DNA of 13,767 bases from CAYIGN01 sp964363055 (GTDB taxonomy: Bacteria; Patescibacteriota; Minisyncoccia; Sungbacterales; HO2-52-23): the NCBI GenBank assembly GCA_964363055.1, contig CAYIGN010000018.1, positions 1-13,767 of the forward strand, in the 5' to 3' direction. The notes under the pieces were generated by a model that saw only the letters and a program-made list of their open reading frames with translations, ran no database searches and had not been told where the DNA came from. Shown piece by piece: positions 1-5,094 of the stretch (its first letter is position 1; each line of letters starts with the position of its first letter). The translations under genes and the position numbers were made by a program.

Positions 1-52
1 TGCGACAAAATCCGCACGATTTCGCCTTCAAAGCCATTTTTGAGATGGGTTC
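1..52. repeat. Partial dispersed repeat, one terminus (TIR at 35-52)
   Basis: Bases 35-52 (CATTTTTGAGATGGGTTC) are the exact reverse complement of 13713-13730 at the other end of the window. Similarity continues inward for about 25 further bases with mismatches and small gaps; both copies share a GCGGATTT core. The shape is one end of an element with terminal inverted repeats. Its outermost base (52) is also the last base of the rpsK TAG stop codon. No transposase is seen; the interior lies outside the window. MITE-like identity is an inference. Confidence 0.7.
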
Positions 53-492
53 TATACTCTCCTTACTTTGGGCGGCCGAGGGCCATTGTGCGGGAGAGGA
101 GTAATGTCTTTAAGGGAAAGAATGTTCAGGCCGTGATTGGCAAGCGACCGGATGGATGAGTCGCGGCCAGCGCCGACCCCGGAAACCCGCACTGCGACCT
201 CAATGAGTCCCAGCCGCTTGGCTTTCTCCGCAACGATTTCAGCCACGCGCGCAGCAGCATACGGAGTTGATTTCCGTGTGCCAGAGAAGCCGACCGAGCC
301 GGCCGAGGACCAGGCCAGGGTATTCCCCTGCTTATCGGTAATAGTAATGACGGTATTGTTGTAGGTGGCCTGGACGTGAGCAATGCCGCTGGTAACCCTA
401 CGGCCGGTTTTGAGTTGCGCGGATTTTGCCGCGGCCTGCGGCACTGACTCGCTCACCTCGCCCCCTTTGGTGATGATGCGTTTTTTACCCAT
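52..492 (-). CDS. rpsK: 30S ribosomal protein S11
   Basis: S11 (uS11) is part of the 30S platform, near the mRNA exit channel and helix 44/45 of 16S rRNA. The 146-aa product carries the family core: GIAHVQATYNNTVITITD (about 37-54), a WSSAGSVGFSGTRKSTPYAA stretch (about 61-80), a GxGxGRDSSIRSL segment and the C-terminal basic PPKVRRV. It is slightly longer than the usual 125-130 aa because of an N-terminal tail of about 30 residues rich in Lys/Ala/Ser. The ATG at 492 is the only start giving the full fold; no Shine-Dalgarno sequence precedes it. It is the last visible gene of infA-rpmJ-rpsM-rpsK. The family's usual next genes (rpsD, rpoA, rplQ) would lie beyond the window edge. Its stop codon touches the repeat at 1-52. 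Confidence 0.97.
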   Translation of the reverse strand: MGKKRIITKGGEVSESVPQAAAKSAQLKTGRRVTSGIAHVQATYNNTVITITDKQGNTLAWSSAGSVGFSGTRKSTPYAAARVAEIVAEKAKRLGLIEVAVRVSGVGAGRDSSIRSLANHGLNILSLKDITPLPHNGPRPPKVRRV

Positions 493-503
493 AGGTTATA
501 CTG

Positions 504-524
504 AATGCTAAATGCTAAACGATG
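504..524. repeat. 7-bp tandem words in the rpsM-rpsK spacer
   Basis: AATGCTA occurs at 504-510 and 511-517, followed by a degenerate third unit (AACGATG, 518-524). It lies in the 103-nt gap between rpsM and rpsK, just upstream of the rpsK start. No protein or RNA gene is recognisable in this gap. The 7-bp period recurs in other spacers of the window. Confidence 0.6.
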
Positions 525-563
525 AACACTTTTGTCTTTCGCCGTTAGCTGTTTAGCTTTTGT

Positions 564-580
564 CCCCGACTCGATCGGGG
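564..580. other. Small GC-rich hairpin after rpsM
   Basis: CCCCGA-CTCGA-TCGGGG forms a 6-bp stem with a 5-nt loop, 16 nt downstream of the rpsM stop on the minus strand. It is not followed by a T-run in either direction, so it does not qualify as an intrinsic terminator. It might act as an RNA processing or 3'-end stabilising structure inside the ribosomal-protein mRNA; that is a guess. Confidence 0.4.
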
Positions 581-595
581 ATTGGCGTTCGTCCA

Positions 596-982
596 TTATG
601 TCGGGCTTGCCGCTGGCTTTCGGCCTGATCCCATGGTGCGGCGTACATTGCCTCGACAAGTACGGGAATTGGTTTTGGTCCGCTGACCGCGGACCGGCAG
701 GCCGCGGATGTGACGCATACCTCTGTAGGCATTAATCTCCCGTAGGCGTTTGATATTGGCCATTACCTCCCGACGAAGATCACCCTCGATCCTATAATTT
801 TTCTCAATAATCTCGCGCAGGCGGCCGGTTTCCTGCGGAGTCAAGTCCTTGGCGCGTTTGAGTGGATCAACCTGCGCCTGTCCGACAATTTTGCGCGCGG
901 ACGGCAAGCCAATCCCATAGATATATGGAAGGGCGTACTCTATCTTTTTGCTGTCCGGGATATCAACCCCTACGATACGCAT
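596..982 (-). CDS. rpsM: 30S ribosomal protein S13
   Basis: S13 (uS13) sits in the 30S head and contacts the P-site tRNA and the B1 bridges to the 50S. The 128-aa product starts MRIVGVDIPDSKKIEYAL and has the helix-two-turns-helix region YIYGIGLPSARKIV (about 20-33), the RGMRHIRGLPVRGQRTKTNS motif (about 92-111) and a basic tail for RNA contact. An in-frame ATG at 1066 would add 28 residues encoded by the repetitive spacer (MNRSSLRNRS...); these are unlike any S13, so the ATG at 982 is preferred. There is no Shine-Dalgarno sequence. Length matches the family (about 120-126 aa). Spacing to rpmJ (88 nt) and rpsK (103 nt) is wide for this operon. Confidence 0.97.
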   Translation of the reverse strand: MRIVGVDIPDSKKIEYALPYIYGIGLPSARKIVGQAQVDPLKRAKDLTPQETGRLREIIEKNYRIEGDLRREVMANIKRLREINAYRGMRHIRGLPVRGQRTKTNSRTCRGNVRRTMGSGRKPAASPT

Positions 983-991
983 GTAGAAAGT

Positions 992-1063
992 AAAATCGTT
1001 AAAATCGTTCGATCGCTTCGCTCGTTCAAAACGTGTTGAACGATTCCGAAGACTCGAACGATT
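992..1063. repeat. Tandem 9-mer and nested inverted repeats in the rpmJ-rpsM spacer
   Basis: AAAATCGTT is repeated at 992-1000 and 1001-1009. Three nested inverted pairs then fold the stretch: AATCGTTCGA (1003-1012) with TCGAACGATT (1054-1063), CTTCG (1016-1020) with CGAAG (1047-1051), and CGTTCAA (1023-1029) with TTGAACG (1036-1042). This makes one imperfect 61-nt hairpin in front of rpsM. No coding potential resembling a known protein is seen here. Confidence 0.65.
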
Positions 1064-1070
1064 CAAACTC

Positions 1071-1187
1071 TTATCCTTGTCTTTGCTTATGCCTTGGGTT
1101 GGCTTTGCAGGTTACAAACAATCGTCCTCTCCGCCGGACGATTTTACACTTGGCGCATCTGGGTTTTACTGAAGCGTGTACTTTCAC
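1071..1187 (-). CDS. rpmJ: 50S ribosomal protein L36, GTG start
   Basis: L36 (bL36) is the smallest 50S protein and binds 23S rRNA with one zinc ion. Translating the minus strand from GTG at 1187 gives 38 aa beginning (M)KVHASVKPRCAKC and ending PRHKQRQG before TAA at 1071-1073. This is the canonical family length and both ends match. The zinc ligands C11, C14, C27 and H33 are all present, so it is the zinc-binding (C+) form. The gene is easily missed because it is short and uses GTG. It lies 81 nt after infA and 88 nt before rpsM, in the standard infA-rpmJ-rpsM-rpsK order. No ribosome binding site is visible; the nearest ATG upstream (ATG CGG TGA) is out of frame and closes at once. Confidence 0.95.
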   Translation of the reverse strand: MKVHASVKPRCAKCKIVRRRGRLFVTCKANPRHKQRQG

Positions 1188-1215
1188 CGCATTGGCTACA
1201 GAATATGGAAGTAGT

Positions 1216-1246
1216 ACGGATATACGGAAACGTTTCGTATATCCGT
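1216..1246. other. 11-bp perfect hairpin between infA and rpmJ
   Basis: ACGGATATACG (1216-1226) pairs perfectly with CGTATATCCGT (1236-1246) around a 9-nt loop that itself contains the palindrome AAACGTTT. An A-run follows on the plus strand, so in the minus-strand transcript the U-run comes before the stem. That is the wrong side for an intrinsic terminator of infA. A processing site, an mRNA-stability element or a degenerate palindromic repeat are possible. Confidence 0.6.
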
Positions 1247-1268
1247 AAAAAATCTGTATTCCGCAGCC

Positions 1269-1487
1269 CTATTTCATTCTCAACACGATCCTTCCCTTGG
1301 TCTCATCATACGGACTGATTTCCACCCGAACCCGATCGCCGGGGAGCACTTTAATATGATGAATCCGCATCTTCCCGGATAAATACCCAAGCATTTCTCG
1401 ATCGCTATCGAGCTTAATCTTGAAAATCGCGTTGGGGAGATTCTCCAGCACCACCCCCTCCACATATGTCTTTTCCTGCGTGCTCAC
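1269..1487 (-). CDS. infA: Translation initiation factor IF-1, GTG start
   Basis: IF-1 binds the A site of the 30S subunit during initiation and works with IF-2 and IF-3. The 72-aa product is a single S1-like OB fold with the family landmarks: a GVVLENLPNAIFKIKLDSDREMLGY core (about 11-35), the GKMR(I)HHIKVLPGDRV segment (about 38-53) and the C-terminal KGRIVLRMK. Length equals the family norm. The GTG at 1487 gives MSTQEKTYVEG and is the only suitable start. The promoter box at 1498-1503 ends 10 nt upstream, so the mRNA should have almost no 5' leader. It is the first gene of the ribosomal-protein block and follows dnaK by only 36 nt, rather than the more usual secY-adk-map. Confidence 0.97.
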   Translation of the reverse strand: MSTQEKTYVEGVVLENLPNAIFKIKLDSDREMLGYLSGKMRIHHIKVLPGDRVRVEISPYDETKGRIVLRMK

Positions 1488-1497
1488 AGATAGTTCA

Positions 1498-1527
1498 ACT
1501 ATAAGCCGGGATCGGGCGGGCTGTCAA
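1498..1527 (-). promoter_or_regulatory. infA promoter overlapping the dnaK stop
   Basis: On the minus strand the -35 box is TTGACA (1522-1527, consensus) and the -10 box is TATAGT (1498-1503), with an 18-nt spacer. The -35 box overlaps the dnaK TGA stop (1524-1526). An 8-bp inverted repeat, AGCCGGGA (1504-1511) with TCCCGGCT (1536-1543), brackets the -35 region and could be an operator or a weak attenuator. Transcription would begin within a few bases of the infA GTG. Confidence 0.75.
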
Positions 1528-3401
1528 TTCTCGCTTCCCGGCTGGTTATCTTTCTCATGATACTCGGTCTCCTTAGCCGGCGTCTCCCCGCCCTGCTCGC
1601 CCCTGCTGGAAAACGCCTCTCCGATCTGACTCAGGGAGCGCGACAGATCCTCGCTTGAGCGCCGGATCGCATCATTATCACTGCCGCCTTTTAAGTCCCG
1701 GAGAGAGTTAATCTTTGCTTCAATATCGCCCCGCACGGCAGCCGGGACTTTGTCTCCGGCGTCGCGCAGCGACTTCTCGGTAGTGTAAATTAAATTGTCG
1801 GCGGCATTGCGCGTCTCGATAAGTTCGCGGTTTTTACGATCCTCTTGGGCGTGAAGTTCGGCATCTTTCTTCATCCGCTCAATTTCCTCTTTGGTGAGCG
1901 CGGCGGATGCTTCAATCCGCACTGATTGCGAGCGGCCGCTGGCTTTATCCTTGGCGCTGACGGTCAGAATCCCATTGGCATCAATGTCAAACGTCACCTC
2001 CACCTGGGGCATGCCGCGGGGTGCGGGCGGAATACCGTCCAAGATGAAACGGGCCAGGGTCTTGTTGTCGCCCGCCATCTCCCGCTCGCCCTGCAGGACG
2101 TGGATCTCCACCGATGTCTGGCTGTCGGCGGCAGTGGAGAAGATTTGGGTCTTGGCCGTGGGGACGGTGGTGTTGCGGTCAATGATTCGAGTCATCACAC
2201 TACCCAAGGTCTCGATTCCGAGGGACAAAGGCGTTACATCCAGCAGGAGCACGTCTTTCACATCGCCTTGCAGGATCCCGGCCTGCACCGCCGCGCCAAT
2301 CGCCACCACCTCATCCGGATTGATTGAACGATTTGGCTCTTTACCGAAAAGTTTTTTTGCCTCCTCCGCAATCAGCGGCATACGGGTCTGCCCCCCAACC
2401 AAAATCAGTTCGTCAATGTCGGAGAGCGAAAAACCCGCATCGCTGACCACGGAGCGAGTGATCTCAATCGAGCGGTCAATCATCTCGCCCACCAACTCTT
2501 CCAGTTTGGCGCGGGAAAAGCGCATGACTAAATGCTTTGGTCCTGAGGCATCCGAGGTGATAAAGGGCAGATTGATTTCGCTCTCCAGAGTGGTGGAGAG
2601 TTCATGCTTGGCGCGCTCCGCCGCTTCTTTGAGCCGCTGCAGTGCCAAGGTGTCTTTTGACAGATCAATCCCCTCCTGCTTGCGGAATTCCTCCACAATC
2701 CACTTGATGATTCGCTGATCAAAATCGTCTCCGCCCAAATGCGTGTCGCCACCCACTGCTTTTACTTCGATCGTGTCTTCGGCGACTTCCAGCACCGAGA
2801 GATCGAATGTCCCGCCGCCAAAGTCGTAGACCACGATCTGCTCGTTTTTCTTCTTGTTAAAGCCGTAAGCCAGAGCCGCGGCGGTCGGTTCGTTCAAAAT
2901 GCGCCGTACTTTGAATCCGGCGATCTCACCGGCGGCCTGGGTGGCTTTGCGTTGAGCGTCGTCAAAATAAGCCGGAACCGTAATCACCGCTTCGGTTATT
3001 TTCTCTCCAAGTTTTTCTTCGGCATCCTGCTTGAGTTTTTGCAGGATCATGGCTGATATCTCCTCTGGTCTCCACCATTTGTCTCCCATCCTGATCTCCA
3101 CTCCGCCGTTGGACGCCGCACGGATCTCATAGGGTAGCCAGTTTTTATCGCGTCCTACCTCCGGATCGGAAAACTTCCGGCCGATCAGCCGCTTGATGGA
3201 AAAAAGCGTGTTTTTAGGATTGGTGACGGCTTGGCGCTTGGCAAGCAGTCCGGTCAGCCGATCCCCGGATTTAGAAATGGAGACCATTGAAGGAGTGGTG
3301 CGTACCCCTTCCTTATTTTCGATAATCTTGGGCTCTCCCCCTTCAATCACCGCCACGGCGGAATTGGTGGTGCCAAGATCAATTCCCAGAATTTTGGGCA
3401 T
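1524..3401 (-). CDS. dnaK: Molecular chaperone DnaK (Hsp70)
   Basis: DnaK is the cytoplasmic ATP-dependent Hsp70, cycling with DnaJ and GrpE. The product (625 aa from ATG 3401) is full length: nucleotide-binding domain with GIDLGTTNS at the N terminus, VYDFGGGTFDLSV and ILVGGQTRMP; the linker DVLLLDVTPLSLGIET; the beta substrate-binding domain with GIPPAPRGMPQVEVTFDIDANGIL; and a helical lid. The C-terminal tail is short and lacks the EEVK/EEVD-like ending of many homologues. Start: ATG 3401 gives the family-typical MPKILGIDLG, but an in-frame GTG at 3419 (adding MNFINT) has the better Shine-Dalgarno sequence (GGAGAGGA at 3423-3430), so either may be used. It is third in the hrcA-grpE-dnaK operon; no dnaJ is in the window. 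Confidence 0.98.
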   Translation of the reverse strand: MPKILGIDLGTTNSAVAVIEGGEPKIIENKEGVRTTPSMVSISKSGDRLTGLLAKRQAVTNPKNTLFSIKRLIGRKFSDPEVGRDKNWLPYEIRAASNGGVEIRMGDKWWRPEEISAMILQKLKQDAEEKLGEKITEAVITVPAYFDDAQRKATQAAGEIAGFKVRRILNEPTAAALAYGFNKKKNEQIVVYDFGGGTFDLSVLEVAEDTIEVKAVGGDTHLGGDDFDQRIIKWIVEEFRKQEGIDLSKDTLALQRLKEAAERAKHELSTTLESEINLPFITSDASGPKHLVMRFSRAKLEELVGEMIDRSIEITRSVVSDAGFSLSDIDELILVGGQTRMPLIAEEAKKLFGKEPNRSINPDEVVAIGAAVQAGILQGDVKDVLLLDVTPLSLGIETLGSVMTRIIDRNTTVPTAKTQIFSTAADSQTSVEIHVLQGEREMAGDNKTLARFILDGIPPAPRGMPQVEVTFDIDANGILTVSAKDKASGRSQSVRIEASAALTKEEIERMKKDAELHAQEDRKNRELIETRNAADNLIYTTEKSLRDAGDKVPAAVRGDIEAKINSLRDLKGGSDNDAIRRSSEDLSRSLSQIGEAFSSRGEQGGETPAKETEYHEKDNQPGSEN

Positions 3402-3416
3402 AGTATTAATGAAATT

Positions 3417-3456
3417 CACTTGTCCTCTCCATACCGCCCGCACGCGGCATGGAGAG
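3417..3456 (-). promoter_or_regulatory. dnaK leader hairpin sequestering the Shine-Dalgarno sequence
   Basis: In the minus-strand mRNA, CTCTCCATGCCGC pairs with GCGGTATGGAGAG (13 pairs including one G-U) around the loop GTGCGG, at 3425-3456. The 3' arm contains most of the Shine-Dalgarno sequence GGAGAGGA (3423-3430), which is followed 3 nt later by GTG (3417-3419). This is the arrangement of a translational switch, for example an RNA thermometer. It is the strongest Shine-Dalgarno sequence in the window. The switch function is inferred; the stem is GC-rich and may be too stable to melt at modest heat. Confidence 0.55.
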
Positions 3457-3482
3457 ATCAAATGCCTTCCACCGCTTCACCT

Positions 3483-3668
3483 TTATTCCTTCACCTTTAC
3501 CGCGATCTTTTTCGCTTTCTCAACTTCTATTTTAGGGAGTGTAAGTTTCAGCACGCCTTTTTCCGCAGTGGCCTCTGCCGCTTCGGCGTTCACTGCCGAG
3601 GGCAGCATGACCGAGCGCTCAAAGGCGCCCCTGCGGAACTCCTTGCGGTAATAATTATTGGATCCGGC
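3483..3668 (-). pseudogene. Truncated hsp20 (small heat-shock protein), 3' remnant
   Basis: One minus-strand frame, ending in TAA at 3483-3485, encodes the C-terminal part of an alpha-crystallin domain: NNYYRKEFRRGAFERSVMLP, then a stretch with GVLKLTLPK (the conserved GVL motif) and a final IAVKVKE (an I-x-V-type tail). About 58-60 codons are uninterrupted and look undamaged. The frame is closed upstream by TAA at 3681-3683 and has no start before an internal ATG, so the N-terminal half of the domain is missing. The fragment overlaps the end of grpE in the +1 frame: the grpE stop TAA is made from the two Asn codons (AAT AAT) of hsp20. The simplest reading is a deletion that fused grpE to the middle of a former grpE-hsp20-dnaK arrangement. 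A frameshifted GrpE-Hsp20 product or an assembly error are alternatives. Confidence 0.8.
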
Positions 3669-4215
3669 CTTTTGATATTTTTACCCGGGCCGGGCGCACC
3701 ACCCGGCCGCGAATCATATAACCTTTCTGCAGCACCGCAGCCACTGCTCCGACGGCTGCATCCGACTCCTCCTCGCCCAGCGACTCATGCGCCTCCGGGC
3801 GGAAAGGGTCGCCGGCCTTCACCCCTATCTCTTCCAGTCCGTGTTTTCGCATGATGTCTTCCAGCTGTATGCGGATGAGGAGAATCCCCCTCTCGTCCGA
3901 TTGCTGGTCGCTGGAGGATGGTCGCTGGAAGCTCTGAAATGCCAGATCCAAACTATCCAGCGCCGGCAGGATGTCCTGAATAAACGCGGCATTGGCGAAC
4001 TGAACCAGTTCTTCAAAACGCCTTACCTCATCCTTCTTGTAGTTGATAAACTCGGCCTTGGCTCTTTGCCATCCATCCAAATACTCTTTGCGCTCTTTTT
4101 CCGAGCGCTCCAGTTCCGACTTTAATTTCCTGATTTTTTCGGCAGGGTCGGCAATCCGTATATCTTCATCCGCAACCGGTTCCACTTCGATTTTATCTTC
4201 TTGATCCTCATTCAT
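3655..4215 (-). CDS. grpE: Nucleotide exchange factor GrpE
   Basis: GrpE releases ADP from DnaK as a cytoplasmic dimer. The 186-aa product has an acidic N-terminal tail, a long charged coiled coil (about 24-75, EKIRKLKSELERSEKERKEY...), a helix-bundle dimer region with FANAAFIQDILPALDSLDLA, and the C-terminal beta-wing with GDPFRPEAHES, LQKGYMIRGRVVRPARVKIS. Its ATG at 4215 overlaps the hrcA TGA by 4 nt (ATGA), which indicates translational coupling. The last codons before the stop run into the hsp20 remnant. Since the family normally ends just after ARVKVSK, the protein appears complete with only a few changed terminal residues (GRIQ). The coiled coil is shorter than in E. coli GrpE. Confidence 0.96.
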   Translation of the reverse strand: MNEDQEDKIEVEPVADEDIRIADPAEKIRKLKSELERSEKERKEYLDGWQRAKAEFINYKKDEVRRFEELVQFANAAFIQDILPALDSLDLAFQSFQRPSSSDQQSDERGILLIRIQLEDIMRKHGLEEIGVKAGDPFRPEAHESLGEEESDAAVGAVAAVLQKGYMIRGRVVRPARVKISKGRIQ

Positions 4216-4910
4216 ATTTTATGCGTCCGCTGGATAATTGCCTTATGCTTGGGATAATTAGTGCGCCGCGGGCCGATAATGGAGACAAATCCGTTGAATC
4301 CAGCCGGATGCTTCCAAGAAGAAAGGATCATCGTGTATTGCCGGGCCTCTTTCCACGGATTTTCTGTGCCGATCCAGATTTGTTCTTCCGCTTCATCCAG
4401 ATACGGCAGTACGCGGCCGAGTTCCTCGTCCAAAAAATCGGCCAGATGCCCGAAGGCCTGGGCTTCTTTGGGTTCGGAAAACTCCGGCTTGCCCAGAATC
4501 TCAGCAAATCCGCTCTCATAGAAAAGGTCTTCATCCTCCATGCCGGCCGCGGCAAAGGCACCGGCAATATGAGCAATGGTCTTGGTGAACCCGCGGATAA
4601 ACTCTTCCGGATCGGGAATGGCAAACGCTCGGCGCAGCAGTTCTATCTCCGCTGAATCAAGATCGGCCTCGGCGAGCAGATGATCCACGAAAAATCGGTA
4701 TCCTTTGTCAGTCGGAATGCGGCCGGAGGAGATATGCGGCTGCTCCAGATACCCCAATTCATCCAGCCGCACCAGCTCGCTGCGGATAGTGGCCGGGCTT
4801 AATCCCCAGCCGGTCTCGCGAGCCAGTTCCCGCGAGGCGACCGGCCGGGCAGTGCGGATATAATCCTGAATCACCGCTTCCAGTATTGATTTTTGGCGCT
4901 CTTGCAACAC
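4212..4910 (-). CDS. hrcA: Heat-inducible transcription repressor HrcA, short form, GTG start
   Basis: HrcA represses heat-shock operons by binding CIRCE operators. The 232-aa product begins MLQERQKSILEAVIQDYIRTARPV and has the N-terminal winged helix with LSPATIRSELVRLDELGYLEQPHISSGRIPTDKGYRFFVD (about 37-76), the best conserved part of the family. The C-terminal sensor region is cut down: full HrcA is about 340 aa. The end still shows the typical IIGPRRTNYPKHKAIIQ segment, so this is a short version with a reduced middle rather than a truncation. Start: GTG 4910, 8 nt after the -10 box, so the transcript is probably leaderless. First gene of hrcA-grpE-dnaK, autoregulated through the CIRCE at 4931-4957. 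Confidence 0.94.
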   Translation of the reverse strand: MLQERQKSILEAVIQDYIRTARPVASRELARETGWGLSPATIRSELVRLDELGYLEQPHISSGRIPTDKGYRFFVDHLLAEADLDSAEIELLRRAFAIPDPEEFIRGFTKTIAHIAGAFAAAGMEDEDLFYESGFAEILGKPEFSEPKEAQAFGHLADFLDEELGRVLPYLDEAEEQIWIGTENPWKEARQYTMILSSWKHPAGFNGFVSIIGPRRTNYPKHKAIIQRTHKI

Positions 4911-4918
4911 TAACGAGT

Positions 4919-4948
4919 ATTATAGGGCGATTAGCAATCCCGTGTCAA
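4919..4948 (-). promoter_or_regulatory. hrcA-grpE-dnaK promoter, full consensus
   Basis: Minus strand: -35 TTGACA (4943-4948) and -10 TATAAT (4919-4924), both perfect consensus, with an 18-nt spacer. The -35 box lies inside the 9-nt spacer of the CIRCE element. The -10 box ends 8 nt before the GTG of hrcA, so the expected transcription start falls at or within 1-2 nt of the start codon. Confidence 0.88.
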
Positions 4949-4957
4949 GAGTGCTAA
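4931..4957. promoter_or_regulatory. CIRCE operator (HrcA binding site)
   Basis: TTAGCAATC (4931-4939), 9 nt, GAGTGCTAA (4949-4957). This matches the CIRCE consensus TTAGCACTC-N9-GAGTGCTAA with one mismatch (A at 4937). The dyad extends outward by four more paired bases (GCGA 4927-4930 with TCGC 4958-4961). Bound HrcA would cover the -35 box, giving simple autorepression of the operon. No second CIRCE is seen in front of dnaK or elsewhere. Confidence 0.93.
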
Positions 4958-5057
4958 TCGCTCTTACGAAGTTGGCATGGCTGCTTTAAGTGGTTATGTA
5001 TGAACATATACTCATCCCGATAGGGTCGGAATGAACGGACTGAGAATGGTACGCCCA

Positions 5058-5086
5058 TGGAAATACTGTCAAGACCGCGCTATAAT
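5058..5086 (+). promoter_or_regulatory. Promoter of the cation antiporter gene
   Basis: -10 TATAAT (5081-5086, consensus) and -35 TGGAAA (5058-5063, 4 of 6), with a 17-nt spacer. The -10 box ends 8 nt before the ATG at 5095, the same distance as for hrcA. The 133-nt region 4962-5094 between the two divergent units holds nothing else I can recognise. Confidence 0.7.
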
Positions 5087-5094
5087 GGATTTAT

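Noticed and set aside
564..580. GC hairpin after rpsM read as an intrinsic terminator
   Set aside because: Only 6 bp and no T-run on either side; rpsK follows in the operon.
596..1066. S13 starting at the upstream ATG (1066)
   Set aside because: The extra 28 residues come from the repeat-rich spacer and are unlike S13; the ATG at 982 gives the canonical MRIVGVDIP start.
1216..1246. Hairpin between infA and rpmJ read as an infA terminator
   Set aside because: In the minus-strand transcript the U-run lies before the stem, not after it, and the operon continues into rpmJ.
1891..2718. 275-codon open frame on the plus strand opposite dnaK
   Set aside because: Antisense shadow of the strongly conserved dnaK; low-complexity Ser/Ile/Arg-rich product without any family motif, as is common opposite GC-biased codons.
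5016..5033. CCCGATAGGGTCGG stretch in the hrcA-antiporter intergenic region
   Set aside because: Symmetry is short and imperfect; not distinguishable from chance and not near either promoter box.
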